Positions 46,570 to 57,337 of a DNA stretch of 64,000 nt are shown in pieces. The stretch covers positions 8,989,491-9,053,490 of the forward strand of contig NC_044923.1 of NCBI RefSeq assembly GCF_003576645.1. The letters run 5' to 3'. The stretch comes from Ipomoea triloba. Lineage: Eukaryota > Streptophyta > Magnoliopsida > Solanales > Convolvulaceae. Both the position numbers and the translations under genes were made by a program. Position 1 is the stretch's first letter, and each line of letters starts with the position of its first letter. The notes under the pieces were generated by a model. The model worked only from the letters and a program-made list of their open reading frames with translations. It was not told where the DNA came from and ran no database searches.

Positions 46570-47245
46570 TTAGGTATGACCACGGTTCGGTTCGAATTAA
46601 ACGGTTCGAACCGAACCGTGCACTATACTAACCGAACCAAAACCGACCGTAAGGTTCCGGTTTCAGTTCCTAACCGGAACCTCTGGTTAGGGTTCTATGG
46701 ATTCTGGAACCGGACGGTTCCGTTTCTAGAACCGTAAATCATGCACCAAATGCAGTTGGCAGTAGCCATGCATTATTTATATATATATATATATATATTA
46801 TATTACTCCCTCCGTCCCATTTTACCTGTCCTATTTACTATTCATTGGTCAAACCAACTCTTTCTTCTTTGCTTATTTTCTTTAGTAATTTTTTATTATT
46901 TTTAAATTTAATTTTTTGCGTTTAGTAGTACTTTTAATGTAGTTTCTAAATATATAAATTTTATATATTAATGCTAAACTTAATATTATGAAAAATTGGA
47001 TTAAAAATTACTTCAGTCAAGCATTGTTAAACGAACCAGACAACCATTTTGGGACGGAGGTAGTATATAGTATATACATTAGATATTATATATTATATAT
47101 TTACAACAAAAAAAAAGAGGTTTATTTGAACTGGCGGTTCTAACCGGAACCGGAACCTTAATATAAGGTTCCGGTTCCGGTTTGCAATTTTGTGGAACAG
47201 TGAACCGCCGGTTCGGAATCGGAACCGAACCGTGGTCACGTCTAA
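46570..47245. mobile_element. CCG-rich MITE inserted in the primer-binding site
   Basis: Inverted termini TTAGGTATGACCACGGTTCG and complement TTAGACGTGACCACGGTTCG. The target word TCAGAG is repeated on both sides (46564-46569, 47246-47251). The interior consists of GGTTCCGGTT/AACCGGAACC words and hosts a Stowaway MITE. Confidence 0.7.
46806..47063. mobile_element. Stowaway MITE (258 bp), nested
   Basis: CTCCCTCCGTCCCATTTTAC at the left and GGGACGGAGGTAG at the right, flanked by TA (46804-46805, 47064-47065). Same family as 45674-45932 but in the opposite orientation (ACTTCAGTCAAG here, CTTGACTGAAGT there). Confidence 0.92.
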
Positions 47246-47904
47246 TCAGAGTCAGGTTACGCGTTCGACTTCCAGCCTCTCTAAAACAATGTGATGGCGG
47301 TCTATAAGTAAGGAGATAAGTTACGCTTCAGTACTAGCTATAACTTTTGGCGCAAGAGGTAAACGGTTGATACTAACATGTCTTTTGTTGAATAAAATAC
47401 AAAACCAACCCAATAAATTAAATTATATAAAACCTTATAGCAATGCAATTACTATACATAAATCAAATAGCGTGGAAATGGGAAATAATGAGAAACAGGA
47501 AAACGGGAAACGAGAAATGGGGGATGACATTTTCAAAAACTATTGAAAACGAATGGTATGAAAACTGTGTAAATTAAATATAAAAATATAAGGATCGGAT
47601 ATACTTCCATTTAGGAAAAAAAAATGCATAACTATTAATTGTTTCGTAATTTTAAATATTACATTAATAAATAAAAGCAGTGAAACAAAACATTAATAAA
47701 TGGTTAAATAGTAAATAGCAATTACCATAAATTCAATTTAAAAAAAAATACAATCTTTAAACTCCTAAATATATATTTTATAAATTAAACGGTAAAACAT
47801 TAATTCTTTATATTTTTATTTAACTTTTTTTTTCTTGAGAACATATTTTTACTAACTTCTTCATTGTAAAAATGTGTACTTTAGATCAGGACCATCTATC
47901 ATAA

Positions 47905-48249
47905 AGCCTTTTCCAATAGTGTGTTTATGTTAAATTTTGGAACAGTAAAACACCATATACTTTGAGTTCTTAACAAATGAGCATGGGTGTTTTTATTTGG
48001 GTTCTTTCTCCTGCAAAATGAAGTTTTTTTTGCAGGTTGGGATGGACCCACTGAAAATAGCTGTTGCGCCTCACGCACACGTGAGGTGCAGAGATTATAT
48101 ATATATTTTTTTATTTTTTTCAGTTTCTTTTTGTTTTCTTTTGTTTTTTCCTTTCATTTTTTTTTTCTCCACCATCATTTTCTCTTTCCAAATTACACTT
48201 ACAAAAACTCCTCAAAAACTACACCCAAGTTTAACTATTGAGGAAGGCC
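47905..48249. mobile_element. Tourist-like (PIF/Harbinger) MITE
   Basis: AGCCTTTTCCAATAGT at the left, complement GGCCTTCCTCAATAGT at the right, TAA on both sides (47902-47904, 48250-48252). The interior has a hairpin CCTCACGCACACGTGAGG and a pyrimidine-rich tract. Apparent frames here are low complexity. Confidence 0.65.
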
Positions 48250-48339
48250 TAAGTTGTCAAATTAAAGGATGTCAGTCTTCTGTGATAACAAATTCATCTT
48301 TACCAATACCCCAAGGTCCACACGGTTTCTAAGCAATTG

Positions 48340-48602
48340 TTATACTACGGACCAGGTTCATATTGCATTGTAAAGCCTAATACAAAAATTCTGTACTTTT
48401 AATTAACATATTCTGTACCTACAGTTAACACTTCTGTACATGCAAACAAATAAATTAATAATTGCTGACGCATAATATGATAGCGACAAGTACAGAAACT
48501 ATCAACTGCAAGTACATAATGTGTCAACTATAGATACAGAAGTTGAATGTTATTTTCGGACCAAGGTTTATAATTCAAGGCAGACCCTGGTCCATGACAT
48601 AA
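48340..48602. mobile_element. Palindrome-ended element, diverged copy
   Basis: TTATACTACGGACCAGGTTC at the left; GACCCTGGTCCATGACATAA at the right. The interior repeats 'tctgtacctacagttaaca' words in both orientations. Family of 48877-52067. Confidence 0.6.
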
Positions 48603-48630
48603 TTTTTTTTTTCTAACTTAGTAAATGCAC

Positions 48631-48788
48631 TTTGCCCCTTAATTGGGTTGACCCGTGAATGGAGATTAGTTTGAGTATGGTACGGGCTTAAAGGTGCCTC
48701 CTATAGTTCTTTGCCCCTTAATTAGGCCGGCCCTGTGCGAAATTAATATGAGTATGGTACGGACCTAAAGGTGTCTCCTAAAGTTAGG
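48631..48788. repeat. 79-bp tandem duplication
   Basis: TTTGCCCCTTAATT ... GAGTATGGTACGG ... AAAGGTGYCTCCTA, twice. Confidence 0.85.
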
Positions 48789-48876
48789 GTCTGCTCAGGA
48801 CACCTCATGATCTGACAAAAAAACTTAGTAAATGCACTTTCAATCTTTTTTATTTTTAAAGAATGGGCAGCAATTG

Positions 48877-49507
48877 TTATGCCGTGGACCCAGGTCCACC
48901 TTGCAAGGTGGACCTGGGTCTACATTCACATACACTATACTCTACATTCACACTTTGTAAATTCCACATTCACATACATTATACTCTACATTCACACTTT
49001 GTAAACTCCACATTCACACATTACAGGATTATATGATACTCTACATTCATAATTTGTAAACTCCACATTCACACATTACAAGATTATATATTTAGTAACT
49101 ATATTATCACTGTTATGCATTCACGCATTCAAAACTCTATATTCACAGGTCCTATACTCCATATTCACAACTTGAGAACTTCACATTCACACATTACAGG
49201 GCTACAAGTTGCTATAACTTCTTAACTCTATTACAGATTCACACATGCATAACTCTACATTCACGATTTCTATACTCTATATTCACAATTTGAAACCTCC
49301 ACATTCACACATTTCTGGGCAACTCTACATTCACACAATCATAAATGTACATTCACGATTCCTATACTCTACATTCACACTTTGAAACCTCTACACTCAC
49401 ACATTTTTTGACAACTTTATATTCAATTTAAAAAAAAAAAAGAGACAAAAACGACGTAGTTTTGGACCAGGTCCACCTTGCAAGGTGGACCTGGGTCCAC
49501 GGCATAA
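48877..49507. mobile_element. Palindrome-ended element A with 'CTACATTCACA' minisatellite interior
   Basis: Left end TTATGCCGTG then a perfect 34-bp palindrome (48887-48920; half-site GACCCAGGTCCACCTTG). The right end has the same palindrome with one base lost, then TCCACGGCATAA. The interior is dozens of CTACATTCACA/CTCCACATTCACAC words, irregularly spaced. No coding frame. The termini can be read as TGCCGTGG...CCACGGCA flanked by TA. Confidence 0.8.
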
Positions 49508-49579
49508 TTTGCCAATGGGCAGTACGTAAACATATTTTTGAATTTTTTATTTTGGCACATAAAGTTTTTAAATAAATTT

Positions 49580-49757
49580 GGGCCAAAAACTATTAGTCCC
49601 AAGCAATTCAAGTTAAAGTTTGTACAACATTAATACATAATGCAGAACGGAAGTTTATATTTAAATAATGGGCCAAAAACTATTAGTCCCAAGCAATTCA
49701 AGTTAAAGTTTGAACAACATTAATACATAATGTAGAACGGAAGTTTATACTTACCTA
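49580..49757. repeat. 90-bp tandem duplication
   Basis: GGGCCAAAAACTATTAGTCC ... GCAGAACGGAAGTTTATA, two near-identical copies starting at 49580 and 49670. Confidence 0.92.
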
Positions 49758-50344
49758 TTTTAAAGATATTGTAGCTTTATGTTTGTAAGATGTTTGTAAG
49801 CTTAAGTGTTTGTGTGCGATATATGGATTCAGAAAAGGTAAGTGTGTAAGGTTTTCATAGTGGTTCAAAGGGTGGTGTCATCGCTTAATCCACTTTTTGC
49901 CCTTAAACTAAGAATGAATTTGACTATATAATATAATTTTGATACAAAAGATTATAGTTAATTTTATTTTTCCTAAATTTATATGTGACAATACTATTGG
50001 TCTTAGAAAGATTTGGGTACAAGTCTAGAGATCAGAGGGGATGATGAGGGTGGAAGGAGGTGAATAGACTTGTATGGTTTTTGAAAACTTTTACGATTCG
50101 TTAAACTAACCGAAAGGTTATTTTAACGTCTCGAGAGTTATGCACAACGAAAATTTTGTTAATCATTTTTAGTTTGTTTGCACGTATGTTACTATGTTTT
50201 ATCTTGAAAGATTTAAGTTTGGTTCTAGATAATGTGCAATAGAAATGGATTGAAGTTGCCTACTGATTTTCTAGGGCTTGGTCAGAGGGAGACTGGATTT
50301 GGAGTTGGCGAACGAGGGAGACAAAGTGGAGAAATGGGCAGTTG
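49758..50344. other. No gene recognised
   Basis: AT-rich sequence without supported features up to the next palindrome-ended element. Confidence 0.5.
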
Positions 50345-51555
50345 TTATGCCGTGGACCCAGGTCCACCTTGCAAGGTGGACCTGGATCCAATACGACGCC
50401 GTTTCACAATTTTTGTTAAAAAAAAAATAAAAAAAAATTAATGGCGTTAACGGGTCCTCATTGCAACAGAACACAAACTCTACATTCACAGACCCTATAC
50501 TCCATATTTACAATTTGAAAACTCCACATTCACACATTATAGGGCTATATGTTTTTTTTTTTAAATACAGGGCTATATATTTAGTAACTATATTACCACT
50601 GTTATGCATTCACACATTCACAACTCTATATTCACAGGTCCTATACTCCATGTTCACAACTTGGGAACTCCACATTCACACATTACAGGGCTACAAGTTG
50701 CTAGAACTCTGTTAACTCTACTACAGATTCACACATTCATAACTTTACATTCACAAATTCTATACTCCATATTCATAATTTCAAACATCTACATTCACAC
50801 ATTTTAGGACTGCTAGAACTCTGTTAACTCTACTACAGATTCACACATTCATAACTCTACATTCACAAATTCTATACTCCATATTCACAATTTGAAACCT
50901 CCACATTCACACATTTCAGGGCTATATGCTTAGTAATTTTTTTTTTTTAAAGAAAAATAGTGAAACGACGTCGTATTGGACCCATGTCCACCCTGGGTCC
51001 AAAACTACGTCGTTTTTGTCTCTTTTTTTTTTTTTTTTTTTTTAAATTAGTAAACATATTGCTGAATTTAGAGTTGTCCAAAAATGTGTGAATGTAGAGG
51101 TTTCAAAGTGTGAATGTAGAGTATAGAAATCGTGAATGTAGATTTATGATTGTGTGAATGTAGAGTTGCCTAGAAATGTGTGAATATGGAGTATAGAAAT
51201 CGTGAATGTAGAGTTATGCATGTGTGAATCTGTAATAGAGTTAAGAAGTTCTAGCAACTGTAATGTATGAATGTGGAGTTCTCAAGTTGTGAATATGGAG
51301 TATAGTACCTGTGAATATAGAGTTTTGAATGTGTGAATGCATAACAGTAGTAATATAGTTACTAAACATATAATCCTATAATGTGTGAATGTGGAGTTTA
51401 CAAAGTGTGAATGTAGAGTATCATATAATCTTGTAATGTGTGAATGTGGTGTTTACAAAGTGTGAATATAGAGTATAGTGTATGTGAATGTAGAGTATAG
51501 TTTATGTGAAAGACCCAGGTCCACCTTGCAAGGTGGACCTGGCTCCACGGCATAA
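50345..51555. mobile_element. Composite palindrome-ended element (B type joined to inverted A type)
   Basis: Left end TTATGCCGTG plus the 34-bp palindrome (one mismatch), and right end palindrome (51512-51545) plus CACGGCATAA. In the middle (about 50980-51010) two elements meet at GGACCCATGTCCACC/CTGGGTCC: left of it are + strand CATTCACA arrays, right of it complementary TGTGAATG arrays resembling element A reversed. ACGACGCCGTTTCAC marks the B type. Confidence 0.7.
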
Positions 51556-51596
51556 CAACCCTTTCAACCTATATCCCTTCTCCCATTTCTGGCAAA

Positions 51597-52067
51597 TTAT
51601 ACCGTGGACCTGGGTCCAATACGACGCCGTTTCACTATTTTTTTTTTAAATTACTAAACATATAGCCCAGAAATGTGTGAATGTGGATGTTTGAAATTGT
51701 GAATATAGAGTATAGAATTTGTGAATGTAGAGTTATGAATGTGTGAATCTGTAGTAGAGTTAACAGAGTTCTAGGAACTTGTAGCCCTGTAATGTGTGAA
51801 TGTGGAGTTCCCAAGTTGTGAACATGGAGTATAGGACCTGTGAATATAGAGTTTTGAATGTGTGAATGCATAACAGTGGTAATATAATTACTAAACATAT
51901 AGCCCTGTAATGTGTGAATGTGGAGTTTTCAAATTGTGAATATGAAGTATAGGGTCTATGAATGTAGAGTTTGTGTTCTGTTGCGATGAGGAGCCGTTAA
52001 CGCCGTTAATTTTTTTTTTTTAAAAAAAGTGAAACGGCGTCGTATTGGATCCAGGTCCACGGCATAA
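51597..52067. mobile_element. Palindrome-ended element B', inverted
   Basis: TTATACCGTGGACCTGGGTC at the left, ATCCAGGTCCACGGCATAA at the right. ACGACGCCGTTTCAC at the left and its complement near the right. The interior is TGTGAATGTRGAG arrays, the reverse of the 50345 B half. The terminal palindromes have collapsed to one arm. Confidence 0.7.
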
Positions 52068-52725
52068 CAACGGTATATATAATTTACATTATTTGTTTTT
52101 TTTTTTTTGGGTTTTGTTTATTTATTGTGTAATATTCTGTATGATTTTTTTTCTTTTTGTTATAGAGACACCATGTCACTATGTACTTTAGTATTATATT
52201 TTGGGTAATGTTAGTTTATATTATTTATTTTTTTGGGTAATAGCGCGCATTGGTACTACTATATACTTTATAATACTGTTTATCGATTTAGATTAAAAGA
52301 GTGCCCTATATGATTTTAGAGCTCAAATTGCACTTCCAGATATTATAAATAATCAACCTAAATCACTATCTACTATCTTAGACAATATACATATTTCTAT
52401 GTTCAAAGAAAAAGGAAAACTACTTGCATTTAAAGTCTCTAAACCAGAATCGTGGATTCGTGGATATTCTAAATTTTAAACCATAAAATTATAATGGTAC
52501 TCTACTAATGTAATTTAGAAAAAGATTTTTAATAATTTATAATTTTTTCGTTCTTTCAATAATATTATCTTTTTTATTGTACAATAACACTTCATTTTTA
52601 TTAATATAATATTTTTTTCCGTACATCGCACTGGACAATAGCTAATTGAAAGTAAAGGCATTATGATGGAATACAATCCAAACAAACTTATGTTGCATGA
52701 AATTTGAAATAAAAGTTGTTATATT
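52068..52725. other. AT-rich sequence with a decayed Helitron-like 3' end
   Basis: No gene. At 52619-52645, CCGTACATCGCACTGG followed by ...AATAGCTAAT resembles the hairpin plus CTAR terminus of H1 and H2, but mutated. No matching 5' end located. Confidence 0.4.
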
Positions 52726-52990
52726 CACTACTACAAAATTGACCATATAAATTTAACTTTACACTACACCTCTTAATAAAGGTGTAGTGGATAATTGAAA
52801 CAAATAAGAATTCACTACACCTTTATTTAAAAGGTGTAGGGGAAAGTAATTTCGTTTATAAAAAAAAAAGAAATTAAAAAATTTTTCGCAACACCACTAA
52901 AAAAAGGTGCCGCTAAAAATTAAATAATAAAAAATTATTTAACTTCCGCGGCACCGCTTCTTGAGGGTGCCGCGGAAAATCAAGGAAAAA
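52726..52990 (+). mobile_element. CACTA-type 5' terminus
   Basis: CACTACTACAAAATTGACC followed by subterminal inverted words (ACTACACCTCTTAATAAAGG/TGTAG; CCGCGGCACC/GGTGCCGCGG). No transposase. No matching TAGTAGTG end was found before the N at 55804, so the right border is unknown. Confidence 0.55.
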
Positions 52991-53185
52991 TTTAAATAGA
53001 AAAAAAAAACAGATGCTCACCATTATTTCCTCACGCATTTCCTCTCCTCCATCGCGAAGTCTAGAGCCCACATCCGACCACAACCTCCATCTCCTCCAAA
53101 CAAAACAAAACAAACAGATGCTCACCACATCCGACCGCCATTTCCTCCCCCATTCCCGCCGCCAACAGATCTGAAACCACAGCCG

Positions 53186-53535
53186 ATGTCGCCAACATTC
53201 AGCTGCCGCCGCCCTTCCTCCGCCGAAGTGCCATCCGACGCCACCGCCGAAGCCTCAGCGGCCCTTCCTCCGCCGATTGATTCAGGCCATGCACGTTTAC
53301 ATGAGCTAGGATACAAACAAGAACTCAAGTGCGACCTCTCGTAAGCTCTCCTCACAGATTTTCTCGAATTTCGCATTTCCGATTTCTATTCTGTTTTTAC
53401 TTCCTCTGATGGATTCCGATTTCCAGGGTTTTTTCAAATTTTGCGTTTTCGTTCAGCGTTGTGTCTGTGCTCACGGGTTTGAACAGCCTTTACGGCACTG
53501 GGCTGAATTTTGGAGGTCCGATTTCGTATATGCAT
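53186..53535 (+). pseudogene. Amino-acid permease (BAT1-like) N-terminal fragment
   Basis: Exon at 53186-53340: ATG, Ser/Pro/Ala-rich lead, then DSGHARLHELGYKQELKCDL with a GT donor. The next exon starts at 53427 after CAG and continues in phase: SNFAFSFSVVSVLTGLNSLY then GTGLNFGGPISYM. This is the conserved N-terminus and first membrane segments of plant bidirectional amino-acid transporters (APC superfamily). The frame is intact across the intron but then runs into stops; the remaining ~450 residues are absent. Confidence 0.75.
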
Positions 53536-53810
53536 GTATATAGGGGTTTCTATTTACTATTTGATTAGGTCACTTGAGAGGGTGGCGTTTGTAATTGTTT
53601 AGATAGGCATTGTAGTTCAATGATTTAATGTTAATGAGATTAGGTGCTTTACCTGCATTGAGTACTAATATCCTTGTCAGTCATCTACAGTTTGGCTATG
53701 TCAATGTGCTCCAAAGGCTTGATCTCTCTATTTGTGATATCTATCTGAGATCAAATGTGATGCTATTCTAGGTATTAATTGTTGTTTTCAATGTTTTGTG
53801 TTTGATGCAG

Positions 53811-54221
53811 GCTGTCCTCAAGCAGTTCGGAGCTGCGGGGATATGGAGGTTCAAATCATATTGTGACTGATGAGGCTGAACTCCTCCAGTATCAGAAACT
53901 GGAAAGGCTTTATCTATCCACCAGACCTGCCAAGGTTTGTTGCATTTTATAGATAAAATAATTCTTCTTTCATTGCCTTTCAAAACTTAAATGGCATTTT
54001 TTGTCATAGTTTTGTAAGGGTTAGTGCTTTCATGATCTCATGATGACTTTGCTCTCTAACAGGAACTAAATTATCAGAAGACAGCAAGAAATATGGATCT
54101 GAAAACATGTGTACCACTAGTAGTACATTATCAAGAGCTGCATTAAGTTTTTCAAGAGCTCGTGCTCAACTGGAGAATGAACGCGGAGTTCTATTAAAAA
54201 TTAAAATCCCTTGGCACACAG
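53811..54221 (+). pseudogene. SH3P-type (SH3 domain protein 1/2/3) fragment
   Basis: Exon 53811-53934 encodes AVLKQFG, then after a one-base frame change GGSNHIVTDEAELLQYQKLE and RLYLSTRPAK. Exon 54063-54221 encodes TKLSEDSKKYGSENMCTTSS and LSRAALSFSRARAQLENERG. These match two stretches of the N-terminal BAR-like region of plant SH3Ps (membrane-tubulating endocytic or autophagy factors). The exon between them (HFQRDIVRGVEG...) is missing. Confidence 0.72.
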
Positions 54222-54478
54222 GTTAATTACTACATCACCATTAAAAGACTTTCAGTGCTTATGAAAATTTCGATGTACTCTGTATCAATGAATCTTCTTG
54301 TTGGTTGTGTTTACCTGAAGTGTGTTTCTTCATGAATTAATAATGCTATCTTAACACAGTTGAGAACTTACCCTTTTTTTACTGAAGCAAATGGATAACA
54401 TGGACTTACTATGTTTAGCTGTGTAGGGTTCATATATGTTGTTGATGCATATAGACATTTTGTGTCTGATATTTGCAG

Positions 54479-55156
54479 GGGGCTGTAAATTTTGCACTCA
54501 TGATGTCCCAAATGGAGGGAGGCTGCCCTGTTGACTATAACACAATAACTGATCTACTTCTTCAGGTTAGTTCATGATTATTACTTCCTTTGGTTTACAA
54601 AATCATAGCTCTATTGCTCTATGTTTGAAAAATTCTCTTATCCTCTGTGAGGTTGATTTTTATTTTTTAACTGAGATTTTTTTTTAATAAATCAGAGGAA
54701 CATGATCTGTGAGGCTACAGCATTTTTACTGGATGTTCTGAAACCAAACCTTCCAGAGCATGGTTGTCTGCAAACAAAGGTTGTTTCTTGTTTTTCAATA
54801 ATTGCTATGCAACATGTCTTGGCTTAGGCATATTGGTTTTAGCATCATGGTGACATAAAATCTCTGTGCAGGTCTTAGAGATTAATCTTGTTACTTTCCC
54901 AAATGTGGCTATGCAATTTTAGCAAATGGAATGTTCAGTCATTATGATCGTCCTTGAATTGCCCAACTTTGTGAAAAAGCTGGTCTTTATGTCCGAGCCC
55001 TGCAGGTTTTATTCTTTGCATCTTTTATTTTTCCTCTTTCAGTGTGATTGGCTAGCCAGGTTTTATTACCCAATCATGCAACTCTTTCTACAACACTACA
55101 GTGAACTCCCTGATATTAAACGTGTAATTGTGAATACTCATGCAATTGAGCCTCAG
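54479..55156 (+). pseudogene. Clathrin heavy chain fragment
   Basis: Four exons: 54479-54565 ([29 protein letters not shown]), 54696-54779 ([28 protein letters not shown]), 54872-55005 (VLEINLVTFPNVA ... [13 protein letters not shown]) and 55091-55156 ([21 protein letters not shown]). They are collinear with the leg region of clathrin heavy chain. The third exon has lost one base after NVA and carries a TGA where Arg is expected after YDRP. The fourth lacks a normal AG acceptor (AA instead). Under 10% of the ~1,700-residue protein is present. Confidence 0.85.
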
Positions 55157-55545
55157 GTTGGCAAACTAAATATATTGCATAAGCTTTCATGCTATGGTGA
55201 TTATTAGACTTTTATGCATTTTATTTTGTTGGTACACTCCCTCTATGTCCTGTACAATAAAATAACGAAGTTTTCTGGAACCTATTGCAAATAGGGAAAT
55301 TATATTCCATAAAAGGAAGATGTAATTTGAACTTGGTTTCATAATCAAGAATTTATGGAGTTCCATGGTTGCATTGAAGCTAATAATTGACATAATTTCT
55401 CAAACCTGCTGCTTTTATGTTAAACCACAATCTAGTGCTTTAGACTGCATCCTATTATCCCTTTATGTTGTTTGGTCTAGCTAGAAAGAAATCTAGCAGC
55501 ACTTTATCACAAATTTTCAACCTTTGTGCTGTGCTTCTGTTTCAG

Positions 55546-55651
55546 GAATACACTTGATAGTAATAAGCATCACACGGCAGAGTTTAAAGAGGCTGCTGAA
55601 GAAGACATTAAGAGAAATAGTGATGATGTTATTCAATTCTTTGATCAGTAG
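55546..55651 (+). pseudogene. Unidentified terminal exon-like segment
   Basis: After TTTCAG an open stretch encodes NTLDSNKHHTAEFKEAAEED then IKRNSDDVIQFFDQ and a stop. Charged and helix-like. I do not recognise the family. It lies in the same orientation as the three gene fragments before it and may be a fourth captured piece. Confidence 0.4.
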
Positions 55652-55804
55652 TAGCTAGCTTAGAAACTTATGTTGTTTTGTTTCATCAGTAAATAATTGG
55701 CATATTTTCTATTTTTATTTACCAAAAAGGTTTTGCATTTATTAATTATAGTAGAATATATATATATATATATATATTATTTTTTTTTTAGAAAAAGTAT
55801 GACN

Positions 55805-57277
55805 AATTGCACCTAATGTGGTCCCTCGACTTTCAAAAATTCACCCAATTTGGTCCTCCGTTACATATTCCGTCAAATCAGTGTTAAAATGGAGGGTATT
55901 TTCGTCCATTTACCTATTGTTAGCCTAATAAACATTGAGAAATAGTTGAGGGACCATTTTGAGAATAGTCAAGGGACCATTTTGGGAAAAACTATTTTAT
56001 TTATTTCATTTTTGTTTATTTTCATTTTTTAGACTCTATAAAATTAGAATTTCTATACATTTTTTTTCTTACAAATATAAATAGTTAAAATCGTGCAATC
56101 CATCATAATAATTTTTAACCTTTTTACAGACTTTTTCCTTCTATCTAAATATACAAACTATTCCTATGCAGATTTACAATAAGTTTCGTAAATTTCATAA
56201 ATACTCATTTTTTAAGCACCGATTAAAATAATTCTTAGTCACATCTGTAGTACTAAATATATTACTTTGGATTTTTTTTTTATAAATAATATATAATATT
56301 ATTAAACTCAAATAATTAAAAATAATGTGCCCACAGCACAAAAGATTTTATGATTGACTTAAAAATTAACTATAAATTTTATTGTTGAATACAAATTGAC
56401 AATTATTAAACATTATTTATAATAATTATTGTGTCCCGTGTAACATACTAAAATTATTAGGTAGGATTTTTATAACTAAGGTATAATTTAATTAAATCAA
56501 AATTATTAAAAATAATGCGTCCACATTACAAAATAAATTATACTTGCCTTAATAATTAATAATTAATAAAAAAATAAGAAGAGGAAAACATATAAAAGAT
56601 GTCATACAATATCTTAAATAATGTAAATTAATATAAAATTTAATAATTATTTCTAAATCAAATACAGAAAATATTGCAGGAAATATTGACGGGATTTTAC
56701 TTTTCGGCTCACTTGAGAAGTTTACTAGAAAAATTTACCTTTCGGTCCAATATTTTCCCTACATTTTACACTCTTTGGGTGTCTACGCTTGAAAAAAATA
56801 TATTATTTTCAATGGTAAAAGTAATATTTAATGTGATACATAGTGATTGATTGTCTATGAACATAAAAAAAAAAGTATATGAGTATTTATGAAATTTACG
56901 GAACTTATTGTAAAACTTCATAGGAATAGTTTGTATATTTAGAGGAGAAAAGTCTGTAAAGAAAGTCAAAAATTTTGAGGTTGGATTGCGCGATTTTAAC
57001 TATCTATATTTGTAAGAAAAAAATGTATAGAAATTCTAATTTTAGAGTCTAAAAAAATGAAAATAAACAAAAATGAAATAAATAAAATAGTTTTTCCCAA
57101 AATGGTCCATTGACTATTCTCAAAATGGTCCCTCAACTATTTCTCAATGTTTATTAGGCTAACAATAGGTAAATGGACGAAAATACCCTCCATTTTAACA
57201 CTGATTTGACGGAATATGTAACGGAGGACCAAATTGGGTGAATTTTTGAAAGTCGAGGGACCACATTAGGTGCAATT
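55805..57277. mobile_element. Foldback element with about 400-bp arms
   Basis: The left arm starts AATTGCACCTAATGTGGTCC directly after the N at 55804. The right arm ends GGACCACATTAGGTGCAATT at 57277. The arms (55805 to ~56208, ~56879 to 57277) are inverted copies with few mismatches, sharing GGTCCCTCAACTATTTCTC and CAAACTATTCCTATG words. The core of about 670 bp is AT-rich with no transposase. Confidence 0.85.
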
Positions 57278-57337
57278 GAAAGTCGAAATGCAAAATTGAG
57301 AATGAGCAATAGTCGAGGGACCATTTTGGGAAAAAAC

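Noticed and set aside
47987..48332. Frames with FFFSFFLFSF-type sequence
   Set aside because: Poly-pyrimidine tract within a Tourist-like MITE; no protein evidence.
48861..49522. AATGGGCAG on both sides of element A as a 9-bp target duplication
   Set aside because: The word is separated from the termini by six bases on each side and also precedes the left end at 50345, so it may belong to a larger repeat rather than to the insertion.
50232..51898. Frames with repeated 'HSHI..' and 'TLYSQILYSIF' peptides
   Set aside because: They come from the CATTCACA minisatellite words of the palindrome-ended elements. Repetition at DNA level explains the peptide repetition.
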